From the NCBI GenBank assembly GCA_029248745.1, contig JAQWIT010000013.1, positions 62,001 to 126,000 of the forward strand: DNA of 64,000 bases, given 5' to 3'. Made by a program: the position numbers and the translations under genes. Positions 1 to 10,566 of this stretch are shown one piece after another. This stretch comes from Gammaproteobacteria bacterium (GTDB lineage: Bacteria > Pseudomonadota > Gammaproteobacteria > Nitrosococcales > Methylophagaceae). The notes beneath the pieces are model-generated. The model had not been told where the DNA came from, ran no database searches, and saw only the letters and a list, made by a program, of their open reading frames with translations. Position 1 is the stretch's first letter; every line of letters starts with the position of its first letter.

Positions 1-1
1 A

Positions 2-487
2 TCTTCTATTCATCCTAAACGCAGGGCGGTTCTAAAACGGTTTCTTTCTGCTTCAACACTCGCTATGTTGGCGAGTAGTGGTTTGCTATTACCCCAACGT
101 GTTTTAGCACATTGGCCGGGCGATGCCTTTACAGCAGAAACGGTTGAAGATGTTTTGTTAGCCTTGATGGGCCAAGCTGAGAAAATTGAAAAGACGGGTG
201 TGAAATTCACGGTTGGCAAGCCGGCTAAATTGATAACAGATGGTCAGTCTGTGACGGTTGAGATTACAAGTAAGTTAGCCAATATAGAGCGGGTTGCGCT
301 ACTAGTCGATAATAACCCCAATCCACTGGTGATGAGTTTTGAGTTGACTGAAAATGTCATGATGCCACTTAAAACTCGGATAAAAATTGTTGCGGGTGAA
401 TCACAGCTCATTGCTGTTATCCGAGCTGATGGAAAGTTATATGAAACGACGAGGGATGTACGTGTTTATGCGGGTGGGAATGCCTAA
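2..487 (+). CDS. SoxY-like sulfur-carrier family protein, 5' end upstream of window; atypical C-terminus without cysteine
   Basis: Frame is open from nt 2; Tat-like leader KRRAVLKRFLSASTLAMLASSG; SoxY-like fold region; followed directly by a SoxZ-like gene (TAATG overlap). Confidence 0.75.
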   Translation, partial: SSIHPKRRAVLKRFLSASTLAMLASSGLLLPQRVLAHWPGDAFTAETVEDVLLALMGQAEKIEKTGVKFTVGKPAKLITDGQSVTVEITSKLANIERVALLVDNNPNPLVMSFELTENVMMPLKTRIKIVAGESQLIAVIRADGKLYETTRDVRVYAGGNA

Positions 488-813
488 TGGGAATGTTGCA
501 ACACGACCGCATAAGAGCAGCGCTACGTGAAGGACACACCGAAATTAGGGTATTGTTAATTCATCCTATGATATCAGGCCGGGATGAAAATAAGGTGCCG
601 GCAGACGACGCCATTTCTCCACCGCATTTTATCCAAGATATTCGTTGTTGGCGTAATGGCGATGAAATGTTCGCTGTTAAATGCGGCCCTGCGACTGCTG
701 AAAACCCGTATTTTTCATTTCAACTTACAGAGGGAGAGTCTGGGGATAAGATTAAAGTCCGCTGGGTTGATAATATCGGCCAAAAAGGAATTGTCGAAGT
801 AATGGTTAAATAA
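487..813 (+). CDS. SoxZ-like protein
   Basis: 108 aa, SoxZ-like (EIRVLLIHPMISGR...FIQDIRCWRNGDEMF), coupled to the SoxY-like gene. Confidence 0.75.
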   Translation: MGMLQHDRIRAALREGHTEIRVLLIHPMISGRDENKVPADDAISPPHFIQDIRCWRNGDEMFAVKCGPATAENPYFSFQLTEGESGDKIKVRWVDNIGQKGIVEVMVK

Positions 814-825
814 CATTACAGCCTG

Positions 826-1284
826 TTAATGTCGGCCTTGTTTTTCGATATAGCATTGATGGTATTCCTCGGCGTCATAAAAATGTTGGACTGGTGTTAT
901 TTCACTCACAATCGGCATTTGTTTGAAGCGGGTTTCATTCAAGGCCTGCTTTTTAGCAATAGCAAGCTCTTTTTGTTGTTCATTGTGATAGAAAACAGCT
1001 GAACGGTATTGCGTTCCCCGGTCGGGGCCTTGTTGGTTTAGTGTCGTTGGGTCATGGATTTGCCAAAAAAAATCCAGTAGTTGTTCATAATTAATTAAGT
1101 CAGAATTGAAAGTCACTTCAATGGCTTCTGCATGGCCAGTCATACCAGTACAGACAGCTTTATAATCGGGTGCTTCTGTATGGCCAGCAGTATAGCCGAC
1201 GCGTGTAGAAGTAATGCCAGGCAATTGTTTGAATTTTGCTTCGACGCCCCAGAAACAGCCTGCAGCAAAGGTTGCAATGTTCAT
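826..1284 (-). CDS. msrA: peptide-methionine (S)-S-oxide reductase MsrA
   Basis: AAGCFWGVEAKF active-site motif; internal Met (MNIATF) is the likely start of the 826..1320 ORF. Confidence 0.93.
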   Translation of the reverse strand: MNIATFAAGCFWGVEAKFKQLPGITSTRVGYTAGHTEAPDYKAVCTGMTGHAEAIEVTFNSDLINYEQLLDFFWQIHDPTTLNQQGPDRGTQYRSAVFYHNEQQKELAIAKKQALNETRFKQMPIVSEITPVQHFYDAEEYHQCYIEKQGRH

Positions 1285-1381
1285 TATTTTTTCCTTATGG
1301 CTATGATGTGGTTGCACCACTATCTGAAAGCTTCTATCCTTGAGGATTGTTTTATTTATCTTAACTTAGAATAGGATATTA

Positions 1382-2041
1382 GTGGTGTTAAACCAAGATA
1401 CTGCCCATTTTAATATGTTGGAGCAACAGGTGCGTCCAACAGATATTTCCGATAAGCGTGTACTAGATGCTCTACGGCATCTGAAACGAGTTGATTTTAT
1501 TGATGCGGAATTAGCTGGTCTTGCCTGTGCTGATACGGCATTACCCATTGGTTATGGACAGACAATGTTACCGCCTATTTTGCAGAGTAAGATGTTGCAA
1601 GCATTGGCTGTGCAGGGAGATGAATGCGTATTAGAAATAGGCACTGGTACGGGTTATTTCACGGCATTGTTGGCCATGCTAGCAAGGCGAGTTGAAACGG
1701 TAGAGATCGTGCCAGAGTTGACTGCGATGGCAGAGAAAAACCTAAAAGCCTGTGATATTCATAATGTCACTTGTCATACAGGTGATGCTTCGGCGCAGTG
1801 GTCTTGTGACGATCGCGTTGATGTGATTGTATCGACAGCCGCTTTTGTTTCTATTCCAGATGCTTTTTTGCAGCAGTTGCAAGTAGGTGGCCGAATGATG
1901 GCCATTGTAGGTGAGGGCATGACGATGGAAGTGCAATTGGTTAAACGCGTTGCAGAAAGAGGGTGGCAAACAGACGTCGTGTTAGAAACTGCTGCGCCGG
2001 CTGTGATCAATGCTGAGCCAAAACCTGAATTTGAGTTTTAA
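1382..2041 (+). CDS. protein-L-isoaspartate O-methyltransferase family protein
   Basis: PIMT motifs ALPIGYGQTMLPP and VLEIGTGTGYFTALLA; GTG start. Confidence 0.85.
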   Translation: MVLNQDTAHFNMLEQQVRPTDISDKRVLDALRHLKRVDFIDAELAGLACADTALPIGYGQTMLPPILQSKMLQALAVQGDECVLEIGTGTGYFTALLAMLARRVETVEIVPELTAMAEKNLKACDIHNVTCHTGDASAQWSCDDRVDVIVSTAAFVSIPDAFLQQLQVGGRMMAIVGEGMTMEVQLVKRVAERGWQTDVVLETAAPAVINAEPKPEFEF

Positions 2042-2047
2042 GTCAGT

Positions 2048-2371
2048 ATGAAACAATCAAGTGCGCGTGATGTTTCTGATTTATTAGCTGATGATTCCCT
2101 GGCGATATTGGTTGATGTGCGTGAAGAACATGAATTGGGTTATGGCAAAATCGAGCGTGCTTTGCATATTCCGATGCAACAAATTCCCAACGAATTACAT
2201 CAATTGGGTGATGGGGTTGATCAAACAATTGTTGTTGTTTGTCATGCCGGTATTCGGAGTATGCATGTGGCGCAATATCTTGAAGGTTTGGGTTATAGTA
2301 ACATCATAAATTTAGTAGGTGGTATGAACAGTTGGGCGACAGATGTTGATACGACAATGACGGTCTATTAG
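2048..2371 (+). CDS. rhodanese-like domain protein
   Basis: LVDVREEHELGYGKIERALHIPM and VVCHAGIRSMHVAQYL. Confidence 0.9.
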   Translation: MKQSSARDVSDLLADDSLAILVDVREEHELGYGKIERALHIPMQQIPNELHQLGDGVDQTIVVVCHAGIRSMHVAQYLEGLGYSNIINLVGGMNSWATDVDTTMTVY

Positions 2372-2380
2372 GGAAAAAAG

Positions 2381-3697
2381 TTGAGACACATAGGAATATA
2401 TTTCGGGATCATGGCGGGCCTGATGCCGCAGGTCATTGCTGCTGAAAATTTAGTTGATGTTTTCCAAAGTGCTTTGGTTAATGATCCTCAATTATTAGCG
2501 GAAGCTGCTGCACAACGTGCTGTGGGTGAATTAGATTCTCAAGCGACGGCTCGGTTCTTACCGCAGCTTTCTTTATCTGCCAATAACGGCAAAGTAAAGC
2601 GTCAGTCTTCTGCTCAGGCCTTTGGTGGTGATAGAGAATACAATAATCATGGCTATACTCTGAGTCTGACACAACCACTCTATCGACAAGAAAATTACAT
2701 TCAAAGCAATCAGGCTGATATTGCTATTGAGCAGGCAGCAGCGAGTTATCAAATAGCTGAGCAAGCATTGATTTTACGTGTGGCTGAACGTTATTTTGAT
2801 TTTTTGTCACGACAAGACGAAGTAAAGTTTTCAGAATCTGAAAAAGAGGCGAACGCCAAACAGTTAGAGCAAGTGCAGCAACGGTTCGACCTGGGCTTAG
2901 CGACGATTACCGATTTGAGTGAATCGCAAGCTGGTTATGATTTAGCGAATGCCGATGTGATTACAGCGGAAAATGAGTTGGCGAATAGCCGTGAACGCTT
3001 ATTAGAAACATCTGGCCTATATTTGGAAGGCTTAATCCCTTTAGCTTCTGAAACGCCTCTTGTACGTCCGGTACCTGAAGAAAGTGAAGAGTGGATAGCT
3101 GTTGCCTTAGTGCAAAATCCTAATTTACGTGTGATACAAAAATCGAAAGAAGATGCACAGCAAGTGATTGCGTTAGAAAAGAGTGGTCATTACCCGAGTT
3201 TAGATATTGTCGGTGAAAAAAATTATACCTCTCAAAGTGACAGTAGTTTTGGCGGTAGTAGCAAAGTACATCAGGAATCTGTCAGTATCCGATTTAACCT
3301 GCCCATTTTTGAAGGTGGTGGCGTGTCATCTCGTGTCAGACAAGCTTCACATCGATTGGATGAGGCGATGCAAAATGAAGAGGCACAACGCCGTGCTGTT
3401 GTCAGACAGGGCCGTGAAGCTTATAACGGGGTTATGTCAGGTATTAGTCGTGTAAAAGCCTTAAAACAAGCCTTAGTGTCGGGTCAAAAAGCATTAGAGT
3501 CGACAGAAGCGGGTTATGAGGTCGGTACGCGGACGACTGTGGATGTACTCAATGTGCGTCGGGATTTGTTCAGAGCAAAGCGTGATTATGCCAATGCGCG
3601 TTATGAGTATATTTTATCTAGCTTGCGTTTGAAGCAAGCGGCAGGTACCTTAAGCCAAAATGACCTAGCTCAAATCAACACCTGGTTAGAGGAATAA
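2381..3697 (+). CDS. TolC family outer membrane efflux protein
   Basis: 438 aa with signal peptide and TolC-type repeats; TTG start. Confidence 0.9.
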   Translation: MRHIGIYFGIMAGLMPQVIAAENLVDVFQSALVNDPQLLAEAAAQRAVGELDSQATARFLPQLSLSANNGKVKRQSSAQAFGGDREYNNHGYTLSLTQPLYRQENYIQSNQADIAIEQAAASYQIAEQALILRVAERYFDFLSRQDEVKFSESEKEANAKQLEQVQQRFDLGLATITDLSESQAGYDLANADVITAENELANSRERLLETSGLYLEGLIPLASETPLVRPVPEESEEWIAVALVQNPNLRVIQKSKEDAQQVIALEKSGHYPSLDIVGEKNYTSQSDSSFGGSSKVHQESVSIRFNLPIFEGGGVSSRVRQASHRLDEAMQNEEAQRRAVVRQGREAYNGVMSGISRVKALKQALVSGQKALESTEAGYEVGTRTTVDVLNVRRDLFRAKRDYANARYEYILSSLRLKQAAGTLSQNDLAQINTWLEE

Positions 3698-3699
3698 TA

Positions 3700-4269
3700 A
3701 TGTCGAAGGATAGTCTTAATTTAAGTCATGCCGCTGACAGCACGTTATTGGTGATAGACGTTCAAGAGAGATTAGTTTCGGCGATGCCTAATGGCGTCAA
3801 AGAAAGGGTGATTGAATGCGTTAGTGTTTTATTAACTGCGGCTAAGACTTTATCTATTCCTGTTTTAGTGACAGAACAATATTCAAATGGGTTAGGGCCA
3901 ACAGAAAAAGAGTTGGTCAAACAATTCCCTGAGGGTACATCGGTTATCGCAAAAACCCGTTTCTCTGCTGCCGATGCAGATGGGTTTGTGCCAGCACTTG
4001 AACAAACTGGCCGAAAACAAGCAGTGTTGGTGGGCATGGAAACGCATATTTGTGTGTTGCAAACTGCAGTGGCTTTGCAAGGGCAAGGTTTTCAGGTTTT
4101 TGTGGTTGAAGATGCCGTGAGCTCTCGCTCAAAAGCTAATCAATACAATGCTTTACAGCGTATGCGTAGTGCAGGCGTGATTGTGACCAATGTTGAGTCT
4201 GTTATTTTTGAGTGGCTTGAAGATTCGGCTCAAGAAAACTTTAAAACGCTGGCTCAACTGATTATTTGA
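3700..4269 (+). CDS. isochorismatase-family cysteine hydrolase
   Basis: STLLVIDVQERL...VLVGMETHICVLQTAVAL. Confidence 0.9.
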   Translation: MSKDSLNLSHAADSTLLVIDVQERLVSAMPNGVKERVIECVSVLLTAAKTLSIPVLVTEQYSNGLGPTEKELVKQFPEGTSVIAKTRFSAADADGFVPALEQTGRKQAVLVGMETHICVLQTAVALQGQGFQVFVVEDAVSSRSKANQYNALQRMRSAGVIVTNVESVIFEWLEDSAQENFKTLAQLII

Positions 4270-4272
4270 GAT

Positions 4273-5395
4273 TTAGTGCAGTTGATGTGATTGCTGACGT
4301 TTGTTGGCAGTCCCCGTTCGTTTTTGCTTTGGTGCATGTTTACTGACTTCGTATGTGGGTATGCCTTTCAGCTTACTGCGCTTGTAGTCTACATAGAGCA
4401 TATCTTTCACAGTTGCAATATCTTCATCAAAATGCTCAGCCAAAATGATGAATATCAACTCAAATTGCCTCTTCAATGAAATCTTCCAACTACTCCCTGC
4501 CCGTTAATAAAGCTAATCTGATAGCTGTAAAAAGCGTTGGAAGGGTCGCTCACTTAAGATAATGGGCAGGGTATTCGCGAAACGTCCCGAATTACCAATC
4601 ATGTCCCAAAAGCGGGCAAAGCGATTGGCGATCTGCATTTCCTGAAAAGTGATGTCGGAAGTGCTTAAAATATTGTAAGGCGCTTCAGGGTAAAGAGTAA
4701 TTGATAGGTTTCATCATGGCGATTCAGCGGTGCGCCGCGTAACCGCTTTAAAATACCGAGCCGGATTTCATGCGGCTTGAGTCCGATCAACTGGTCGAAA
4801 CTGACAGCAAAATTATTTAACGAATCACTAGGCAAGCCAAAGATCAAATCGGTGTGTAAATGTGCGCTGGTGTCTTCCCGTAACCAAGTCAGGTTTGCCT
4901 TGGTCTTTTAATTGTTTTGCTTACGGCTGATCAGGTTCTGAATATCAGAATCAAAGGCTTGCACGCCAATTTCAAATTGCAAACTATTGGCAGGGAAGCA
5001 TTTCAGCATAAATCAGCCGATTTCTAATGTCTTCATCAGTGTATTATTGATAGGGCATTACCAATTCATCAAGGGCTAATGCTTTGCCTTCAATATAATG
5101 TGTTTGTGCAATATCCTCGTCTAATATTTGCTGGCATAATTCAGGAAAGCTTTGCTCACCGGGACCAGAAATAATAAAAATCAGCACTGTCTGCAATCGA
5201 TGGCACATCGGGTTGATGACTTAATAACTGTTCAGCAATGTTGATTGGCAATTCTTGAATGGTGAATTCGATGATTTTAGTTTGTGATTGCAGCGGACCC
5301 ATATTGGCGTAAAGATAACGCAGGCCATATGCTGTGTGCATATAGCGGGCATCTGGAGTGGTAAGCAGAATATTAGCGGATGTAGACATGAGCAT
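4273..5395 (-). pseudogene. decayed B12-binding radical SAM protein (DUF4080-like)
   Basis: N-terminal (5156-5395), middle (4665-4847) and C-terminal (4273-4476) pieces in order on the minus strand, separated by frameshifts and stops; e.g. ...FLQLSD*LY*RAGSSWKISLKRQFEL. Confidence 0.75.
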
Positions 5396-5499
5396 AGTTT
5401 AACGTAATCACTGTTGTTGATTGTGACTAATGGTAGAACTGCTTGTTAATTTAAAATGGCTGAGACATACTTTAGATGAAATAGTATTAGGAATTAATT

Positions 5500-5976
5500 A
5501 TGTCTGAATTTTATAACTTCTCAATCAATAGCCTACAAGGCTACGCTATCGATTTTTCACAGTTTAAAGGTAAGCCGGTGTTGATTGTTAATACGGCTAG
5601 CAAATGTGGTTTCACGCCACAGTATGAAGGCCTACAAGCTTTGCATGAGAAATATAAGGACCAAGGTCTTGTCATTATTGCCAGCCCCTGTAATCAATTT
5701 GGTAAACAAGAACCAGGTGATGCCGAGGCGATCAAGAATGAATGCTTAGTGAATTATGGCGTTGATTTTTTAGTGACAGAAAAAGTCGATGTGAATGGTG
5801 ACTCTAGCCACCCTTTATTCCAATATTTACGTGATGAATTATCAGGTGTGATGGGCGATAAAATTAAATGGAATTTCACTAAGTTTTTAGTGGATGCTAA
5901 TGGTACGCCGTTTGATCGGTTTGCGCCGACAACGAAGCCACAGGATTTGGAAAAGTATGTTGAGCAGCTACTTTGA
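5500..5976 (+). CDS. glutathione peroxidase (Cys type)
   Basis: NTASKCGFTPQYEGLQ and WNFTKFLVD motifs. Confidence 0.93.
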   Translation: MSEFYNFSINSLQGYAIDFSQFKGKPVLIVNTASKCGFTPQYEGLQALHEKYKDQGLVIIASPCNQFGKQEPGDAEAIKNECLVNYGVDFLVTEKVDVNGDSSHPLFQYLRDELSGVMGDKIKWNFTKFLVDANGTPFDRFAPTTKPQDLEKYVEQLL

Positions 5977-6057
5977 GTCAATTGAGACTGGACAGTTATA
6001 TTTCGAAAAAGTTAAATATCAAGCTGACTGATCCTTGATTTTCCTGAAATATGTATA

Positions 6058-7225
6058 GTGACGAAGAAGTTTTTACTTAACCCTTTTGACGAAGCAGACC
6101 GCCAAATTCGAGAGCGAGACCATTGGGTGGTTGCGACAGTTTCCACACAGGTGAGTTGGCAAGAGAGGAGACAGGTAGTCGAGTTTGAAGGAAAAGATTT
6201 TATCTTACTTCCCCAGACTAAAGATGCAGGTAAAAATGCTGCAATAGCATTCTGATTAGATCGTTATGGACTAGATATTGAGCAGGGCCGACTTGAAATT
6301 ATGTGCTTTTGCAGTGCAATCTCTTGGTCAGAAAGGAATGGTTTGTCAATTTTGGCGTGGGGAGGGGTAACTTACCAAGGCCAATTGGTGTTCATCGAGG
6401 TAAGTTTGTTAGGCGCTTTTTTGATGGTGAGCATCTACCGGTAGCTTAAATAGTCAGGAGAAAACTGCGATTGCCTTTCATCGGGAATGAGTATCTTTAG
6501 ATAACCCTTTTTATGCATTTCTAAGTTTATATAAGGTCATAAGTGTAATTCACCCAAAAGGAAAGTTACGTGGTACTTGGGTCGGAGGTGCTCTAAGTAG
6601 GCTTGATGAGCATCGGGAAAAAGTTAGGTGTGATGAACTCTGGGAGAGTGATAGCGATGTAGGGCTTTACTTATTTCAAGAGTGTCGGAATGCAATAGCT
6701 CATGCAGAAAAAGAGATTTTTGTGAATTCAGGTGGGGTTGATGATCATTTTCGTCTGACACAGGATATCCCTCTTCTTCGAAATCTCGCTGTATTAGCAA
6801 TAGAAGAAAACTCTTCTATAAAGAGATCTCAAACAATTTGGCATGAACATTTGTATGAGCTATAAGGATTTCGTGAATTGTTTCCTGATAATGTGATAAA
6901 GATGCTTAAAAGTTCACAACCGCTCCCAGAAGGTACAGTGATGACTATACCTAGGTGTTTCACAGTTATAGCTCGGCATGAGGATGAGTCATACAATTTT
7001 CAAGATTTAGTGCCAGAAATTGTAGAACAAGTTGTAGGGGGGATTGTCTTTGATTTTGTTAGTAAGGATGATGCCGTAGGGATTAGAGTGGAGTTATCTT
7101 TTGCTGATGAGCGGCTGAAATATAATCCCATAGGTGGATTTGGGTTTACGCCTAATAGAACTGAATCCAAATTTATTCAATATGAAATTGATTTTCTCCC
7201 TTTTTTCGAGATGTATTTTAAGTAA
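6058..7225 (+). pseudogene. decayed MauJ-like protein (tentative family)
   Basis: Protein-like sequence runs across at least three in-frame stops (AIAF*LDRYGL, FHRE*VSLDNP, HLYEL*GFREL) and one or more frameshifts. Confidence 0.5.
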
Positions 7226-7407
7226 TGGGCACATAGAAATATGGAGTCAATAAGATCAGGTAATGTTGGGTCGTTCAGAAACGTATATGCCTATTAATTT
7301 TTTTGTGGATCATGAGTTTTATGGATCAAAGTTGTCACTGCTTCAAGGGCTTTTTAATTAGTTGATGGATAGCTACAAATCAATGGGGTCGTAGTAATTG
7401 ATTTATG

Positions 7408-8838
7408 CTAACTACCTTTGAGTTGCTTTGCATATTGCTCTAAGTATTCTAAAACTGTTTTCTGTTCATCTGTTAGCTCACGTTCTCGACAGGCTTCAAT
7501 TTTTTCTGCAAATCGGTCAAAGTTTAAGATCTTCTCATGAGTATCCGATTCTAATCTTTGCTGGCAGAAATGCTGCCATTCTTCTTGTTCTTCTTGATTT
7601 AATGTTTCCGGCCAATTACGGGCGCGGTATCGAAATAGCATTTCTTCTAGACGGTTATCTTCAAATGGAATGCTAAGCATGGCCAGGTTTTCTGGCTCTG
7701 CCTCTCTGACTAATTCCATTTTTCGTTTGTCGTTGGCACTGAAAAAGCCACCGGAATAGAGACTGGCATCTGGGTCATCAATGCTGTCATATTCTGGTTT
7801 GGTGAAGATGGCGTTGATTTTGGCAATCAAGTCTCCAGCAGCATTGAGTTCAGCAAGGTGTTGGTAATGTTGTTCCTTGTCGATATCGAGTCTTGCTGCG
7901 GCCTCATCATTCAATGTGTTTTCGGGCACGACGATGGGGCATTTGTTGATATGAATGGTTTTAAGGGCAGGGCGCTCAACACCTTCGGGAAGGTCTTTGT
8001 AGGGTGTGAATAGCCACTCTTTTAGTGTTTCGGCATCTTCATTTATCAATGCTTCAGGGGAATGACGCAGGTCATAAACAATCACGCCGTTGGGATTGGT
8101 GGGGTCTTTGGCAAGAGGGATGACTAATGCTGTGCCACAATATTCGCTCGGGTACGTGCGTGAGACATGAACAACTGGTGTACGGTCATGCAGATTGAGT
8201 AATGGCGCGACATCATTTTTACGACGGTGTTGGTAGACATAATCATAGAGTTTGGGTTGGACTGTTTTAATCAGTTTAGCTAAGGCGATGGAGGCATGGA
8301 CATCAACAAGTGCATCATGCGCGCCGGCGTGTTCGATATTGTTGGCAGCGGTTAAGTGTTCAAGTCGAAAGCTGGGTTTGCCATCTTCATGGTCAGGCCA
8401 GTTAATGCCTTCTGGACGTAGGGCACGGGTGAGTCGTGCCATATCGATAATATCCCAAAGTGAATTACCATTTTGCCATTCTCTGGCATAAGCATCGTAG
8501 AAGCTACGATAGAGAATAAAACGGGTGAATTCATCATCAAAGCGTAAGCTGTTATAGCCAACACCACAGGTATTGGCTTGGGCGAATTCATCATGTATTA
8601 GTTTGATGAATTCTGCTTCTGGCAAGCCTTTTTCATTAGCTTCTTGTGGCGTAATACCCGTGACTAAACACGCTTCTGGTGACGGCAAACTATCTTCTGC
8701 AAGCTTGCAATAAATCATCAGTGGCTCACCGGTGATGTTTAGGTCCTCATCGGTACGAATGCCAGCAAACTGAGCTGGCCGATCGTACTTAGGGTCTATG
8801 CCAAAGGTTTCGTAATCATGCCAATAAAGTGTGTTCAT
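7408..8838 (-). CDS. sbcB: exodeoxyribonuclease I
   Basis: MNTLYWHDYETFGIDPKYDRPAQFAGIRTD, exonuclease fold, 476 aa. Confidence 0.95.
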   Translation of the reverse strand: MNTLYWHDYETFGIDPKYDRPAQFAGIRTDEDLNITGEPLMIYCKLAEDSLPSPEACLVTGITPQEANEKGLPEAEFIKLIHDEFAQANTCGVGYNSLRFDDEFTRFILYRSFYDAYAREWQNGNSLWDIIDMARLTRALRPEGINWPDHEDGKPSFRLEHLTAANNIEHAGAHDALVDVHASIALAKLIKTVQPKLYDYVYQHRRKNDVAPLLNLHDRTPVVHVSRTYPSEYCGTALVIPLAKDPTNPNGVIVYDLRHSPEALINEDAETLKEWLFTPYKDLPEGVERPALKTIHINKCPIVVPENTLNDEAAARLDIDKEQHYQHLAELNAAGDLIAKINAIFTKPEYDSIDDPDASLYSGGFFSANDKRKMELVREAEPENLAMLSIPFEDNRLEEMLFRYRARNWPETLNQEEQEEWQHFCQQRLESDTHEKILNFDRFAEKIEACRERELTDEQKTVLEYLEQYAKQLKGS

Positions 8839-8981
8839 ACTCTTTGCCTTTCAAGTTGCAGCGTTGTTGGCTGCACCTGTTCACTGATGGGTGCACCTCA
8901 ATCACTAAGTATAGCCAAGCTCATGGGAGTTTGCTCATTTGCCAGCTGCAAATTGAAAGGCTTTGAGTATCTTTCTATTGG

Positions 8982-10262
8982 TTATAGTAAATCCAATGCT
9001 TCTTTAGCTGCATTCAATGTGTGTTCGATTTCAGCATCGCCATGCTCAGCAGAAACAAAGCCGGCTTCAAAGGCTGAAGGGGCCAGATAAACACCGCGAT
9101 CTAACATCAAATGGAAGAATTTTTTAAAGCGTTCTTGATCACTGCTAGCTACTTGTTCGTAGTAATCAACTTTGTCATAGTCGGTGAAGAATAAACCAAA
9201 CATACCGCCCACATGGCTGGTGGTCATGGGGATGTCGGCTTCTTCCGCTAAGGCCTTGAGGCCTGTTGCTAATTTTTTGGTGGTCGCAGCGAGTTTGTCA
9301 TGGAATCCTTCTTGTTGAATCAGTTTTAATGTCGCAAGCCCAGCGGCCATTGAGATGGGGTTACCTGATAGTGTACCTGCTTGATAAACAGGGCCAAGCG
9401 GAGCGATATGTTCCATTACTTCGCGTCTACCACCAAAGGCACCGACAGGGAGACCACCACCAACCACTTTACCTAATGTGGTTAAGTCTGGCGTGACATT
9501 GTAATGCGCTTGTGCGCCGCCTAGTGACACGCGGAAGCCCGTCATGACTTCATCAAAAATAAGCACGGCGCCGTGATCATCGCAGACTTTTCTTAAGCCT
9601 TCTAAGAAGCCAGAAACCGGTGGAATGCAGTTCATATTACCGGAAACAGGTTCAACGATGATGCAGGCAATTTGGTCGCCTAATTCTTCAAAACATTCCG
9701 TGACGGAATCAATATCATTAAAGCGTAAAGTCAGCGTGTGCTCTGCTAATGAAGCGGGTACTCCACCTGATGATGGTACGCCAAGGGTAAGGGCGCCAGA
9801 ACCGGCTTTCACTAATAAAGAATCCGCATGACCGTGGTAGCAGCCTTCAAACTTGACGATTTTATCGCGGCCAGTGTAACCACGCGCTAACCTGATGGCG
9901 CTCATAGTAGCTTCTGTTCCAGAACTCACCATACGGACTAAATCCATTGACGGTATGAGTTTGCAGACTTCTTCTGCCATGGTGGTTTCGATTTCTGTTG
10001 GTGCGCCAAAACCTAGGCCGTGTTCGACCGATTTTTGTACCGCAGTAATCACATCAGGATGGGCATGACCGACAATCATCGGGCCCCATGAGCCGATGTA
10101 ATCAACGTATTTTTTGCCTTCTGCATCAGTCACCCAAGCGCCTTTACCCTCACGAAAGAAAATGGGATCGCCACCAACACCATTAAAAGCGCGGACAGGT
10201 GAGTTAACACCGCCTGGAATATGTTGTTGGGCTTGTTCGAAAAGGTCGTGATTGGTTTGCAT
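8982..10262 (-). CDS. hemL: glutamate-1-semialdehyde 2,1-aminomutase
   Basis: [22 protein letters not shown] and [16 protein letters not shown]. Confidence 0.97.
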   Translation of the reverse strand: MQTNHDLFEQAQQHIPGGVNSPVRAFNGVGGDPIFFREGKGAWVTDAEGKKYVDYIGSWGPMIVGHAHPDVITAVQKSVEHGLGFGAPTEIETTMAEEVCKLIPSMDLVRMVSSGTEATMSAIRLARGYTGRDKIVKFEGCYHGHADSLLVKAGSGALTLGVPSSGGVPASLAEHTLTLRFNDIDSVTECFEELGDQIACIIVEPVSGNMNCIPPVSGFLEGLRKVCDDHGAVLIFDEVMTGFRVSLGGAQAHYNVTPDLTTLGKVVGGGLPVGAFGGRREVMEHIAPLGPVYQAGTLSGNPISMAAGLATLKLIQQEGFHDKLAATTKKLATGLKALAEEADIPMTTSHVGGMFGLFFTDYDKVDYYEQVASSDQERFKKFFHLMLDRGVYLAPSAFEAGFVSAEHGDAEIEHTLNAAKEALDLL

Positions 10263-10485
10263 GTTGGATCCTTAAAATTATGCTGTGTCGTTGATTATAG
10301 TACGATTATTTTAGCTCATCTTTTCAAAATGTCCGATTTTAGTTTTGTTTGCCTGTCTTTCATTCGTCTATGACTGCGCGATTTGGCTGAGCGTTAGGGC
10401 ATATCACGTGCTTTTTATTGTGATGTTTACGCTATTATGTTCTGTCTGAAAATTGCACTGCACTGTTAATCGAGTCAGTGTTATT

Positions 10486-10504
10486 ATGAATGATTATCAT
10501 TAGC
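10486..10504 (+). promoter_or_regulatory. predicted Fur box
   Basis: atgaatgattatcattagc matches 15 of 19 positions of GATAATGATTATCATTATC; lies about 60 nt upstream of the operon start. Confidence 0.7.
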
Positions 10505-10566
10505 GGCACTAAGTGTCTGGTTTGCTGCTATAAATTACCTACTACAAATACAGGAATTAACATTTC

